DNA of 64,000 nucleotides from Polytrichum commune (GCA_950295325.1 OX485804.1:7318001-7382000), one strand, 5' to 3'; numbered from the stretch's first letter, positions 47,192 to 59,154 are shown. Translations and numbers: made by a program. Notes: generated by a model not told the origin, from the sequence alone.

Positions 47192-47950
47192 TGACACCTA
47201 TATTCTGGTCGTACTGTATGTAGTCTGGTGTGGCTTCAAGAATGGATACCAGAAAGACACGTTTCAATGAGATTGGACTACGTGCTCAAACATGATAACC
47301 ATTCTAGGCTATAGGTTTCAATAGTCAACATAATTGTGAGGGACCTACATGACCATTTGATTAGTATGTATGAGAAAATTCAATGTGATATTGAATAAGG
47401 ATTGGTTTAGACTATGGTGAAGAAAGTGTATTGGTCAATCAAGAATTTCAACCCAAGACAAGGTTATTTGAGGCAACGATTGGTACGATGGACAAGATGA
47501 AAAATCAATTTCAAAAAATGTCTCAAATTGGAGTTCTTTGGAGGTCAAGTTTCTTGTTTGAGAGTTTGAGGTAGCCCAAGAAACTAACTTCCGGAGAACT
47601 TCCTTAGCAAAATTTTTTTGTCATGTTGCTAGCCATGTCAATTTTCATCCATGATTGAAGTTCTCCACTAGAGAAGTCTTGGCTGTAGTGTAAACCCTAG
47701 CTAATGAAGAACCCATTTCTAGCTAATCATATTGCTCCATTCTCCTAAATCTCTTGATTGGTACACTTCTTCATCGTAGTCTAAACCAACCCTAAGATAT
47801 TCATGTGAGCTCCAAGAAGCATGAGAAAAGTGGCTATGGCCTTGATTTCAATTTACTAGCATGTTGTGCTAATTGTGTGGTTTACATGCCAAGAGAAGTG
47901 GGCTAGTTGGAAAAAAGTAACCATTTAAGACCCATCTACCTTACTTTGTT
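47192..47950 (+). repeat. Family A repeat split by a nested MITE
   Basis: The left half (47192-47399) reads GTCTGGTGTGGCTTCAAGAA, CACGTTTCAATGAGATTGGA and GGGACCTACATGACCA. The right half (47793-47950) resumes with GATATTCATGTGAGCTCCAA and ends with GTAACCATTTAAGACCCATC. The two halves are contiguous in other copies, for example 60160-60510. Confidence 0.75.
47400..47792. mobile_element. ~393-bp MITE nested in a family A repeat
   Basis: Imperfect inverted repeats of about 45 bp bound it. The left end is ATTGGTTTAGACTATGGTGA followed by AGAAAGTGTA and TCAATCAAGA. The right end, reversed, is GGTTGGTTTAGACTACGATG followed by AAGAAGTGTACCAATCAAGA. TAAG on both sides (47396-47399 region and 47793-47796) may be the target duplication. 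It interrupts the family A repeat exactly where other copies are continuous, which fixes its boundaries. Confidence 0.8.
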
Positions 47951-48040
47951 TTTCCCAACTAAAACAAGGCATGCACTTGGACTCGGATTCTACACTAAAT
48001 CATCATAGTAGTATGGACCCCCAATATAATCTTGACATTG

Positions 48041-48229
48041 TTAAGCAATTGGAAAGTTTCCAACCCGCCCCCCGAATTCAATACGCCATTCGTTCTTGGC
48101 AATCAACTTCTTAAGGTGGGCCGGGGTTATAAAGACTTGTGGTGGAGACATAGTGTAACCCTCACAAGAACTCTTCATCAACTTCACTCGAAAATCATAT
48201 GAACAATAGAATAACCTAGCATGATTCAA
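48041..48229 (-). pseudogene. Short unrecognised open frame, coding-like
   Basis: 62 codons are open, the second part reading MSPPQVFITPAHLKKLIAKN and EWRIEFGGRVGNFPIA. Composition and local GC are coding-like and unlike the surroundings. It may be a fragment of a decayed mobile-element gene. No splice partner or known domain was identified. Confidence 0.25.
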
Positions 48230-49715
48230 GGAGGATTATGGACACATAATATTAACACGTTGATTCCGGGGCATGAGAACAACCTTGGGAGGGCTTAACA
48301 ATGTTACAATTTTTTTTGGAGCTTACATTGACATATTAAACTCAAAGTTGAGATATTATGTAAATTGCGCCTACCTAGGTTGCCTTAACAAGGTTAATGT
48401 GTCCAAAATACGGAGTTTTCATTTGTTGATGGGATTCTTCTCAACACCTTCCATTGTCGATGCCACATGCACCACATGCATAGGGAGAGAGGTTGAGCTT
48501 ATACTTAATCTAGGTCAATTGAAATAGGCTCATTATAATATACAAATGATCAAGTCATCGTGGTTGTCATTGATAGGAGAATATTTCTTTATAAATGTTG
48601 GAAGAATCAAAGTAGGGTTTAAACTAGAATTGCATGCAAATCGTATCTTTATTGTTGACATCATGCATGCCTATGAGCCTTCACCAAGTGTTTGCAATCA
48701 GTTACTCTTTTTTTTAAAATAAAAAATAAAAAAGTTTTTGTGATAAGACCGTGGTCCTTGAGGCCAAGTTAGTCAAAATTGATGCTCCGCCATGAGGTGT
48801 TCTCTTCGGCTACATCGTCTATGATATGTAGTGCCACTTGCTATTTAGGGTTACAAATTCCTATAACTATTTATTGAGGATGTACTACTTTATCAAGCAA
48901 AGTCAATTATATTCTATAATGCCCAAACAACCTATACCATTGTTGCTAGTAAAATTGAATTCATGAGTTAAGAAGTTATTCCAAATGCTAAGTGACACTA
49001 AGTATCATAAAACGGTGTACTTCTCTCACCTTCAATGGAAGTTGACTCCTCCTCTAGGTAACAACTCAAATGCTTGTTTCCCAAAGGAACCGGAATGTGT
49101 CGTTGTTTCCTTTTTGCTTTTGTGATTTCATTTTATTCTCTCTAATTATGTAGTCCAATATGATCATGGTCACCAAATATAATCATCATGTATTCAAACC
49201 CTATATTATTAGAAATACCTTTTCTTTTTCTTTTTCTTTTTCTTTTCCGTACACATGTTGATATTAGATAGGCTCGATTTTGGGAATCAACACTAACTCC
49301 AACCGTACTTGTTAATACGTAACCTAAAGAATGAAATATTTACTGTTGCATACCTAGAGCATTGAGGTAAATAACCCACATTTAGAGAACAATGTAGTTT
49401 AATGTGGCATGCACTAATTCTAAACTATATATTTGTCATAAGATTGAATATCAATGTGAGTTTTGGAGAATTATTGAGACCCACTTCAATAGCACAATTT
49501 AGTGTAGCAAACGAGTCGTAGAACACACGTCATGCAAATATGGAAATGTGCAAATCTATCACAATTGTGAACTGGGCATTATGGTATTATGGCTTTAGTA
49601 TCTCTAATATCTAAAGTAGATGGGGTTTTTTTCTTATGTTTTTTCTTTTTTTGTAGACAATTGAACAAGGTAGATGGATCTTATGTGGCTTGTTTTCTCA
49701 ATTGGAACCCTATAT
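48230..49715. other. AT-rich spacer, no gene seen
   Basis: Contains a CTTTTT microsatellite (about 49217-49247) and a short piece related to the CACTAAAT-rich repeat (about 48910-49020). No exon is supported. Confidence 0.4.
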
Positions 49716-49719
49716 TTGA

Positions 49720-50040
49720 TTGATAGGTGTTCAATGAGGGTCAAGATGCGAACATCATAAAGACACGTGTTCAAAGGTCTAGATTTGACTACAATTTCAA
49801 ATATCAATAACTACTTTGCACCCAATAATGAGCACAATTGGGAGGACCAATGTATCCAATTAAGAAATCACACAAACATGCACTTCCAATATCCATGACT
49901 AAATCTTACGAGGCCAATTTTCAATCCAACTTTTGCAGATGTTTCATCATAGTTTTGTTGATGGAACATCAACTTAATTGTGTAAACCTAATCATTTAAC
50001 GTGAAAAACAAACCAAATAACACCCACATATCTTAAGGCA
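49720..50040. repeat. Dispersed repeat (family B), copy 3
   Basis: This shares AATAATGAGCACAATTGGGA, ATCCAATTAAGAAATCA and AACGTGAAAAACAAACCAAA-type landmarks with 34850-35165 and with the left edge of the window. Confidence 0.6.
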
Positions 50041-50399
50041 AAAGCACTCATTTCCATCATTGACTCTAATTTCAAACACCTAATTATATCATTGTAAGAA
50101 CTAAAAATGCAACTCAGTGGTTGAGGGCTACAAAATGTCCATGATTAACACTTGTCTGCTTTAGGAGGGCCTATGTCACTAAAGAAGACCTTAGTTAAGT
50201 ACGTATGAGAATATGCACACCCATTCACAAATCTCACTTATGGTTACATTTCCTTGGGGGAAAAAAAAACAAACAAAACACTAAAAAAAAAACAATTTTA
50301 AAAAACAATTCTTTGGACCTCTAGCAAATTTAACCTTCTTTTAATTGTACTCTTGGGTGAAAGTCTAAGGTGGACGTGTATAATTTGGGTACATTTTTG

Positions 50400-50755
50400 G
50401 TTTTTGGATGCACCCACTTCATGTGGGATTTGAGTCACCCGGTTAGTGCAAGATGAGTAGCATGTAATCCAAATTGTGCATGTAACCATTTGTCTCAAAG
50501 TTTTGGAGCTCGTATGAGTATCTTATTCATTATCAAAGCGAAGAACCTCATATCCATTAAGTTGTCATGCAGGTCCCTCTAATCATGTTGATTATTGAAC
50601 CATGGATGGTTAGCATATTTTGAGCACGTAGTTCAATCTCTTTGAAACAATATTTTGTGTGTGTGTGTGTGTGCACGTGTGCACGTGTGCACGTGTTTTC
50701 TTTGAGTCCATTTCACGATCTATACCTAACCAAAGAACACTCAAATACAATTAAG
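50400..50755 (-). repeat. Dispersed repeat (family A), reverse copy
   Basis: In reverse complement it shows GTTAGGTATAGATCGTGAAA, CACGTG, GAGATTGAACTACGTGCTCA, AAATATGCTAACCATCC, TCAACATGATTAGAGGGACC and CATATGAG-like landmarks. A GT microsatellite and a GTGCAC/ACGTG triplication (50655-50695) occupy the CACGTGTTT position, so the box is expanded here. Confidence 0.7.
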
Positions 50756-51059
50756 GTTTATGTGGTGGCAACTTGTGATTGATTACCCTCATAAGAGTTT
50801 TGAAAGTTGTCATAGCCAACTATAGCATTTAGACAAGTGGTTATTTGTAAATTGTGTTGCAACAAACTTTACCACTTTAAAATTTGTAGTAGTTTCCATA
50901 TTCATGGGAAATAAATAAAAAATGAAAATAATTGTATTCTCCTTAGAATTTGTCTCTCTTCGTCAAAAAATAAATCCTAGCTATTACTCCTCCTAAACAC
51001 ATGCAAACTCTCTTATCTTATCAATTATAGATGCCTCTACGTTAGGCCCGTCTACCTTA

Positions 51060-51860
51060 CCATTGAAGCTTTATAAAAGTTATGAGAAATATGGTGAGGG
51101 TTGTGGAGAAGGCTATATATACATATATATACATATGAGTTGTTTGGCAGTGCATACCTCAACAAGTGCCTTGAGCCCCACAAAAATTAAAGAAGAAGAA
51201 GAAGACGAGCTTGGTATTCCGAAGTTAATAATATGTGTTGATGGCAAACCCAAATGAGAATATGCAAGTTGAACTTGTCGTTTCTTAGATTAATTGTATG
51301 TTTTTGAGTGACCGAAGTGCCACCTATAGACTTCTTTGAATTCTTTCCTTCCAAATATGTACGTTTTGTAGTTAAACATGTACCTATATGCTAGAAATCA
51401 CTCAATGACTGCCCACCTCATTCAAAGAGCAATGTGAGGATCCGGGCTCGGGGAGAACCGGTGGTTAGTTGCAGATGAACCGGTTGAGTATGAGAAATAA
51501 CTGGTTGAAGTTGGAGACCTCATGAGAATTATGAAATCATTTTAGAGGAATCTATAGAATATACGCTAAGTGAATAAAGCAAAACCGGAAGATGTCAACA
51601 TGTAACCGGCTGGATTTAGAATCACTCGGATCTTGACCGACTCTATATGCCCAAAAACTTCACAGGTACTGGTGAGGATACTAAATGCCCAAACTAGGTT
51701 GTATAATTTTGTTGTTCAATGCACTTCTATGTAGTGTTCAATATTGAAGTCTTCAACACATGTCAAATGCCAGTTTGGTCGTCTTCTTCTTTTTCTACTT
51801 CACAAAAATGTGCAGTGCAAAGTTTCCACCCTTCACAGTGAAGGCTTCTCTAGAAACTGC
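51060..51860. other. No gene seen
   Basis: A cluster of AACCGG/CCGGTT motifs lies at 51463-51615, in slightly GC-richer sequence without an extended frame. A TA-rich microsatellite is at about 51112-51137. Confidence 0.35.
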
Positions 51861-51960
51861 TTGTCACAAAATTCAATGGCTGCAATTGCAAATAGAAACA
51901 TAACTGAACTCCAATCTTGACACTCTAGCAGACATTTCCAAATTCCAATAACTCCTGCAA

Positions 51961-52197
51961 TTTCGCCTCTGCAAATTCGACTCGGCAGGCACAACTATAT
52001 GTGAATGTGGATTTTCCAAACAAAATTGGGTGAAGAGCAATCGTAGAAGTCGATTGCAACTTGAAACATTGGATGCATTGATGCGAGAGTCATTGTGCGG
52101 TCTTCCGATGGAAAATATGGATTGGGCTAGAATTTTTGACACTTGGAAATCGACCAAAAACTGGAGGGCTTTGCCTTTGGAGTTCAATGATGATTGA
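51961..52197 (+). pseudogene. hAT-type transposase C-terminal relic
   Basis: One frame reads LCKFDSAGTTICECGFSKQN, then WVKSNRRSRLQLETLDALMR, ESLCGLPMENMDWARIFDTW and KSTKNWRALPLEFNDD, then TGA. The order of GFSKQN, a KSNxRSRL segment, LDALMRxSLCGLP and a trailing WARIFDTW matches the end of hAT-family transposases (dimerisation region). The ERGFS motif is changed to ECGFS. Only the last ~80 residues are intact and the upstream frame is broken. It is a dead remnant or the last exon of a degenerate element; no flanking inverted repeats were found. Confidence 0.65.
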
Positions 52198-52890
52198 GTG
52201 CACTATGTAAGGAATCTAAATAATTTTAGTACGTCATATTATTGCATGTACTTCTTCAATATAGTGAGACATCATATTACTTTCATAGTCAATACAAAAC
52301 GGCCAATATCAAAGTTAAGTTTTTTCGTGTGAATTGTGTTGCAGGAAAGTTTGAAAGTTTGAGTGAAGTGTGATTATTTTGAAGATGCACACTTCAAACG
52401 CGAACACTGCTTTCTATGCATGGCAGCTCCAATCTCAAAAACGTGTGCTCTTGAAGATGCTTTTAATATGTGTCATGTGAGTGGGTTTTTGGGAGATGTA
52501 TCATTAAAAAGGAAGCCGGGAGGGGGGACGAGGCCTCCCTTAAAAGAAAGAAGGAGAGTATGACACGTGAGCTTCTCGTAGAGAAAAACAACTTTACTCC
52601 ATGGAATTTTTATTTTTTTTCCTTACAACGTAGGCTCAAAAAGCCTCTTCCTTGGATATATCATGTAAGCCCCTCACGGGTACATAAAGGGGTACTCATG
52701 ATGTGGCAACGTTGGAGGTCCGGCTAGTACTAGCAATGAGTTGGCATTAGCAAGGGTGGGCCGTGTGTGGATAGGAGCTTCAACGGCAACTATTAGACCT
52801 ACTTGGCACTTGTAGACCGGCTTTTGGCTCTAGGCTTGGCAACAAGGTTGATGCCATCTACAACGCCGTCGCGCTTCGTCCTTCTCCATC
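52198..52890. other. No gene seen
   Basis: Sequence of mixed GC content between the hAT relic and the CACTA-type MITE. Two overlapping plus-strand frames of 66-85 codons are not recognised and lack splice support. Confidence 0.35.
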
Positions 52891-53230
52891 CACTACACTA
52901 AGAAGGATATTTGGTATTTAGTGTTCGTTACACTAAACACGAACGCATACACTAAACGTCAATAACCCTATGAAAGTAAGTAACATTAAATGTAAACTTA
53001 AACACTAAATATCAACTATGGTAATATGTGGAAGTTACATGTTTGAATTTGGTGTTAGTGAGGATATGGAGAAGAAGAAGAAAAATTAACAATGAAGGGA
53101 GGTGGCAGCATGGAAGGTAACATCACATTTATGTTTAACAATGATTGTCAAGGAATTGAAAATTAGTGTTGAGCATGGTAGGGTGGTAACAACATTATAT
53201 ATAGTTAAACACCAAATATCTTTTATAGTG
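52891..53230 (-). mobile_element. CACTA-type MITE, copy 1 (340 bp)
   Basis: The ends read CACTACACTAAGAAGGATAT and, in reverse, CACTATAAAAGATATTTGG. The interior is the reverse complement of the copy at 58826-59154, through GGTAACA..ATTATATA, CATGGTAGGGTGGTAACAAC, ACATGTAACTTCCACATATT (reverse) and TATGCGTTCGT (reverse). CACTA termini with subterminal ATATTTAGTGTTT motifs fit the CACTA (CMC) superfamily. There is no coding capacity. Confidence 0.8.
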
Positions 53231-53291
53231 TACTACTCCAAATCATCAACTTCAGTATTGAACATAACCTCACAACCACGACATAGTGTGC

Positions 53292-53293
<2 letters not shown>

Positions 53294-53334
<41 letters not shown>
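53294..53334 (+). repeat. CT microsatellite
   Basis: About 20 uninterrupted CT units. Confidence 0.95.
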
Positions 53335-53337
<3 letters not shown>

Positions 53338-53460
53338 GTGATGCTCATGGGCTATTTCTTGAGTCTTGAAGTACCTCATGTTTGAGAACCCTGACACAGT
53401 ATCAAAGAAGACATTAGAATTTTCCTCCATTTTGATACCACTGGGATTCATCATGATCTT

Positions 53461-54081
53461 CTATGGAATTACATAGGACAGGTTCGGGTAGAATTGGCAA
53501 TTCTTGCACATGTGAAATAAAATGCTAGTGAGAGTGGCACCCAAATGCTTCTTCATGCGAAAACAAGCCCATTGATGGGCTCTTTGCAAAATGTAGCTAT
53601 GCGAAAGAGTCACGCGATTATTCAAACCTATTTTCCCAAACTTCGCATACTCCAATTTCATGTCATTCATGACATCCGTGGAAATATTGTGGTGCACACA
53701 CTCAAAATGCTCCTCCCCATAATCTGTCATGCAATACCCAACCATGCCTAAGAAGGTATGCATGCCCTCATCCCTCAACCTCTTGCATGACACAACATGA
53801 CCTATGGGAGAATTCTCATCTTAACCCAAGCAAACCTTGAATTTTTTGTTCAAGATCGGGAGACTACTTAAATTGCACTAGATGAGCGTTTTAAAGTGTT
53901 TGTGTGTCAATCCACCACCGTGCTCCACGGAGCACAAACATGTCGTACAATCTTCCTCAAAGAACTTCCTCAAACTAACAAGATGTATAATGTTAAAATT
54001 AGTTCCACGTGTGGCAATTATAACGGACGCCTCATAGTACTTAAGAGAAGAATGCACGAGGGCTCTCGTTCTAGGAGCCAT
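53461..54081 (-). pseudogene. Decayed HUH endonuclease (Replitron-like Rep) gene
   Basis: One minus-strand frame runs about 200 codons from 54081 with only two internal stops (one TAG, one TAA near 53825-53880). It holds CLCSVEHGGGLTHKHFKTLI, where HKH sits at the two-histidine motif of HUH Rep proteins. It then has MHTFLGMVGYCMTDYGEEHF, with YCMT at the YxxK tyrosine motif, and ends NNRVTLSHSYILQRAHQWAC and YPNLSYVIP. I recall this organisation from multi-copy HUH-type proteins in green-lineage genomes assigned to Replitron transposons; that assignment is from memory. The Lys of YxxK is replaced by Thr and the frame is broken, so it is inactive. Confidence 0.55.
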
Positions 54082-54322
54082 GACATAAGCTCACCAAACG
54101 TGATAGAAACACAACACAATTGACCACAAATGGACGAGTAAAGAATACCAAAACTAACTACCAGAGATGCAGAGGTTGAAAATGTTGATGGCGAAGCCAT
54201 TGACCTACATGGCTCCCCACAACCACCGCCAGTTTGCTGCCACTTCCAACTCTAGTTGCCGCAAGGCTACCATAGGTAATTGTGCCACCTAGCACACGCG
54301 TCACCCAGTCTTGGCATACAAT

Positions 54323-54336
54323 CCCCCCCCCCCCCC
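54323..54336 (+). repeat. C14 homopolymer
   Basis: A run of 14 C followed by CCA repeats. Confidence 0.9.
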
Positions 54337-54879
54337 ACCACCACCATCTCCATGGCGTTAGAAAAAGTTGGAAACTGCAAGCCCCACCCCGTGAGCCAAT
54401 CACATGTTAGCCCTCGAAGTTTATTCCGACCTGGCCCCCGCCCAATGCGTCAAAATGTGGATTATGTGAGATGAACTTATAAGTCTTCAAAGCCAAGGTG
54501 ACTATCTTTTGAATTGTTGAAGTGTTGCTCACATTTAATTTTTAAATGAATTTCCTAGGGGAGTTCATTGACAATTTACATTGATTTACTCTTTTATCCA
54601 AGGATAAATGAGAGGTTAATCAACATTTTGGTAGAGCTAGTTGTGGGAAGCAATTAGGTGAATCTTATACATGGTATACCACTCCTCGTGAAATAAATAT
54701 ATAGAATTTATGATATTTATTTTGTGAAGTTGTGAATGTAGGTACCAAATCATGAAATTGTTCACAACATGCACCGAAATTGGTTGAAAGTTGAAAGTTA
54801 AACTAGTTATCTATATAATGAGCTTGGCTCATGGTTCCAATGAAATTGATGAGATTGAGTTTGCACTTTTGTGGATTGA

Positions 54880-55308
54880 ATTCATCTTACCAACGGAGTG
54901 TGACATAGAGAACTCACTCACAAGCATGTTGAGGACACATTGAGGGAGTTGAAGGCTACTCTCCCAAAACCCCGCATGCCTTCATTGCAATTTGCTTCTC
55001 AATGAACGTTGGAAAGGTGGGTTCATGATATCCCGACTTTACTTCAAGTACAACATTGAAGTACTTTGCATGTATATTCGCCTCGTACTTGCACACACTT
55101 CAAGTTGCTTCAAAAGAACTCCTCGAAAAGGTTGAGACTTGAGATGCACGTTCACATCCGTTTCCAAACATCGAAGTTGGATCACCAAGTTCCGTTGAGA
55201 AGTGACACATTCACTCGGTTGCTTCACTTCATTGAATTGTTGTGAGCCATGGTTGATAAGAATAAGGTAGACGTGCCTTTCCCAAACACTACTCTTAAGT
55301 AGTTTCAA
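54880..55308 (-). pseudogene. Decayed coding relic of unknown family
   Basis: A minus-strand frame from 55308 reads 89 codons, including KQPSECVTSQRNLVIQLRCL, ETDVNVHLKSQPFRGVLLKQ and LEVCASTRRIYMQS. After a TAA it continues in the same frame with coding-like text (DIMNPPFQRSLRSKLQ, stop, RHAGFWESSLQLPQCVLNML). Such stop-punctuated continuity suggests an old gene or element. I cannot name the family. Confidence 0.35.
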
Positions 55309-56780
55309 AGGTGTGCGTACACATTCGAGTGTGAAAAGTGCATATTACAAAGGAATCCATTCAAGACTTAGAGGACGTGGGGGCTCAATGTACAACATAT
55401 CTACAAGCTTCACCCAAAAAGTGTTGGGGGTTTGAAATTTTATTTAGTGTATTATCTTACGCTAGGGATGAAAATAAATGTGAAATTGATTATTACAATA
55501 AAAGCTATGCATATGTATTCAAGGGTACTCATGTGTTGGTTTTTGAATCTAGATTCTCAATAACATTGAGGTATTTACCCGAATTAGAGTGTGCACTTCA
55601 AAAACATTGTTTTCAATATGGTCATTTTTGACATGATTTCTTTTAAATGGGGGGGGGGTACGTAGTTCGACTATACATTTTTGTGTACAAACCAACCCTA
55701 TCTTGGGCGCTTGAGGGATCAAAGAACTATATGAGTAACATATTAAGACTTCAAATGATCTTTGTTTTGGCCTTCGTAACATGTAAGCTCAAGGCATATG
55801 TTCTAGATTTGGATTCGCTAATGTGCATGTGTGATTCGAAAGTTGTTTTCTAGGAACCTTAAATTTATATATGCCATAATGTTAGACATGCAACCATTAT
55901 AGGCTCATCCACTTTAGTGTTTTCATGTTTATTGAATTCCGCCCATACTCTAAGAACCATTGGGGAACACCCACATCACCTCCCTTATGTTTCGTATACA
56001 CGTGTGTTAATAATTGGGCATTATCATCATAGGGATTGTCATGTTGCATTCTATCTTGTAGTTCTTGAACCAAATGTACCCTTACTCATTATATATACCC
56101 TTTAATTACATATGAATCATGGGGCTCTTCTTTTTCCAACATGCTACATTAGCTATAAGTACTAGGAAAACAAGTCTCACCCCAACTTTACTATTCTACA
56201 GTTGATTAAAAAACCAAACTCCAAACCAAGACAAAGTAGTGAGCAAAGGTATTCATTCAAACCAATGAGAAAACCACCATAACAATACAAACATAGATAT
56301 GGCAATGGAACCTGTAATCCTAAAGTTTCAAGAAACACTAGCTACTATGGAATAATATGATCAAGCCAAAGCACATTCATAATGCACAATAGATTCTTAG
56401 AATCTTTACATTAAATCGATAATAACATCTATTACTCCTACTCCCAAGCTAAAAGTGATAACTTTCAAGAGCACAAATATTGATGTCCAAGTAAATAAAA
56501 TTAAACCAAAAGAGAGACTAAGTTTAAGTATTTTACAGAGCACTTTGTTAGATAAAATTATAATTCTACGATTACTTTATGCTTGACTATTACACCTTTA
56601 AGTATGATTTGTACCTCTCAAGAATAAAGTGGATCCTCAATATTAATCCATGTATTTCATAAGTACTTTGGTCTTGGAACTTAGTGTAAATCCTAACTCT
56701 TTACCCCCCCCCCCTTCTCTCTCTCTCTTTGGACATTAAAGAATATTAACATCTTTACTAGGTTAAAATTTTACTAAAAG
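55309..56780. other. AT-rich spacer, no gene seen
   Basis: Contains a G9 run near 55650 and a C11 run near 56704, with only short frames. Confidence 0.4.
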
Positions 56781-56799
56781 TAAAAGGATATAGAAATGT

Positions 56800-57210
56800 A
56801 AGTGGCACTAAATTTCATATTTAGTGTAGTATTCTACCTACAACATTCACAACTACATTAATATGTTGAGTATCATATGGTATTTAAGGGCACTTCCTAT
56901 GAATAAGTGAACAAATATTGTCATGGATGATGGATGACTTCATCCATTGGCCAATACCCTACCTTCTCTTGTCAACAACTTGTGTTGAAATATTGTCATG
57001 GATGATTGGAATTTGGATGACAAATCACTTGGTAAGTGATAGTAATTGCAACACTGTAAATCTATAATTCCCAAGGAATGACGAATAATGTTGGGTTAAT
57101 GTTTAGTGTTGGTGACACTATATTGTGGTTTGCAATTTTTTATTGAGCAAGACAATTATAATTGGTGACACTAAATGTCATATTTAGAGTAGAAATCTTG
57201 ATCTTTGAAC
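56800..57210. repeat. Dispersed repeat, CACTAAAT-rich family, copy 2
   Basis: This is the partner of 3440-3850. It begins AGTGGCACTAAATTTCATAT and ends GTGACACTAAATGTCATATT, so the termini here form a direct rather than inverted repeat. No frame is conserved. Confidence 0.6.
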
Positions 57211-58825
57211 CACCCACCCCCCTCCCTTGTTACACTAAGGGAAAGACATCATCAACTATATAATTATGAGAAGTTATATATTTATTGAATTTGATTGTAG
57301 AATCAACATTAAAGAACCTAAAATAATCTTTTGAAACTTTTTAGTGAGGTTGAAATCAACCACAAACCTATGGGGGGGGGGTCTTTACTAGACCTTGTTT
57401 GCCTTGGTAAGATTGGTTGAGGGCACACCTCAAAGAGCATGACATCTAGCCCTATCCCTTATCATGAGCCAAGGGAATTGACACAGTCTTACACAACCTA
57501 CAACTAGCTATAACAAATCCTACAACTAGCTATGACATCCTTGTACCTTACCCCTATACCCATGGGCTCAATAGATAGAACCTTGCCCTATCCACCAAAA
57601 CGGGTGGACCTCTGATGCTCTTGTAACCTGATCATGGCATAAGTTGTGGATAAGTTGCCCGCAATATCATTCACCGTGTTCTTCTCTCATATACTACACC
57701 GTTTATGGAATTACGCAGTGCAACAACTTCTTAATGAGAAGTTCAATTTTATGGGGAAAAAATTGAACATGTTGTTCAAACATTATAGGACATGAATGGA
57801 TTTCTTGATAAAATATTACATTCCCAATAAATAGATATAACATTGCGTAACTCCAAATAATAAGTGACACTTAATTCTATAAACAATGTACTAGAGATAG
57901 CTATGACTTATGTTTTGAGTGCCTTCTACTCCACCCCTATTCTAGACATGACTATAGGTTATGACCTTGATGCAAGCAACAATTTTATTTTTGCCACCCA
58001 AGTCGTTGCCTTCTCTAAGGGGTTGCCATTTCTCCCCTTGTTCAATTCAACCCTCTTTCCGGTGTTGAGACCCGTGCACGTTTGTGAAGGAAGGACAACC
58101 CTCAACTTAAAATGAAGATTGCCTTAATATTCTCTCCGATCTTTACCATGGATAGCCCAAAATGATACTATTCATAACATACATGGTCATTTACTTTACA
58201 TCAACTTATCAATCGATCGCCACTCATATTTTAGTTTTTTATTTGGTTGGTTTGACTTATATACCCTTGTTACATAACAACAGGTAGCACATATCTTCAA
58301 CTGGGTGGGCTATAGAGTCCTAGGAGCATAATCACAACATCTTGTAGATTTTTACACTTTATTATAGTGTCATCCTGATGATGTAGGAAGATCCTTACGC
58401 TACTGAATATGTTATGTAGAACATGTGAATCGAATAGACATATTTAATGAAAGAATCTTCAAGGAGAGCCAGTGTGCACATCCAATGACCAATAATAACG
58501 CATACTCCAAGATTTCTAACGGTCACCCACTCTTGGAGAATGGGTCGGGTTGAGGATTTAAAGGGAGGGGGGGGGGGGACGCTAAGCCTTACATCTAGAT
58601 TCCACATGGTGAAGCCTACACGGTATCTTTGTTAACTTATGTGCTATTGTGTAGCACCTCCCTAAACCCTTTGGTACATACACACATTGGGGGCAAACGA
58701 GCTTTGGCCGCTTTTGCTTACAAATGACACATAGGTGCCTACTACGTGCTTCCTCCAATGAGTGAATTGAATCGAGGTTGGGGCAATGCATCAAACTCCT
58801 ATTTTCATCTCATGGTTTTACTATA
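57211..58825. other. No gene seen; short G tracts and a 23-bp tandem
   Basis: Contains a G-run near 57373, a G13 run near 58567 and two copies of CCTACAACTAGCTAT near 57500-57540. The open frames are not recognised. Confidence 0.35.
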
Positions 58826-59154
58826 CACTACACAAAATACGATATTTAGTGTTTGATTGTATATAATGTTGTTACCACCCTACCATGCTCAACACTAATT
58901 TTCAATTCTTTGACAATTAGTGTTAGACATGAATGTGCCGCTACCTTTCCTGCTGCCACCTCCCTTATTATATATATTTTTATCATATATTTACTAACAC
59001 TAAATTCAAACATGTAACTTCCACATATTATCATAGTTGATATTTAGTGTTGGAGTTTACATTTCATGTTACTTATTTTCATAGGGTTATTGATATTTAG
59101 TGTATGCGTTCGTATTTAATGTATCAAACACTAAATATCATATTTTGTGTAGTG
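58826..59154 (+). mobile_element. CACTA-type MITE, copy 2 (329 bp)
   Basis: Terminal inverted repeats are CACTACACAAAATACGATAT plus TTAGTGTTTGAT at the left and its reverse complement at the right, with one mismatch in about 32 bp. Subterminal ATATTTAGTGT boxes recur internally. It is in opposite orientation to the copy at 52891-53230. The better-matched ends suggest this copy is the younger. Flanking triplets (ATA and TAA) are not a clean duplication. Confidence 0.9.

Noticed and set aside
52363-52727. Overlapping plus-strand frames of 66 and 85 codons
   Set aside because: Composition is not coding-like and there is no partner exon.
54158-54403. 81-codon minus-strand frame with W/G runs
   Set aside because: The W/G run is translated from the C14 and CCA repeats; low complexity only.
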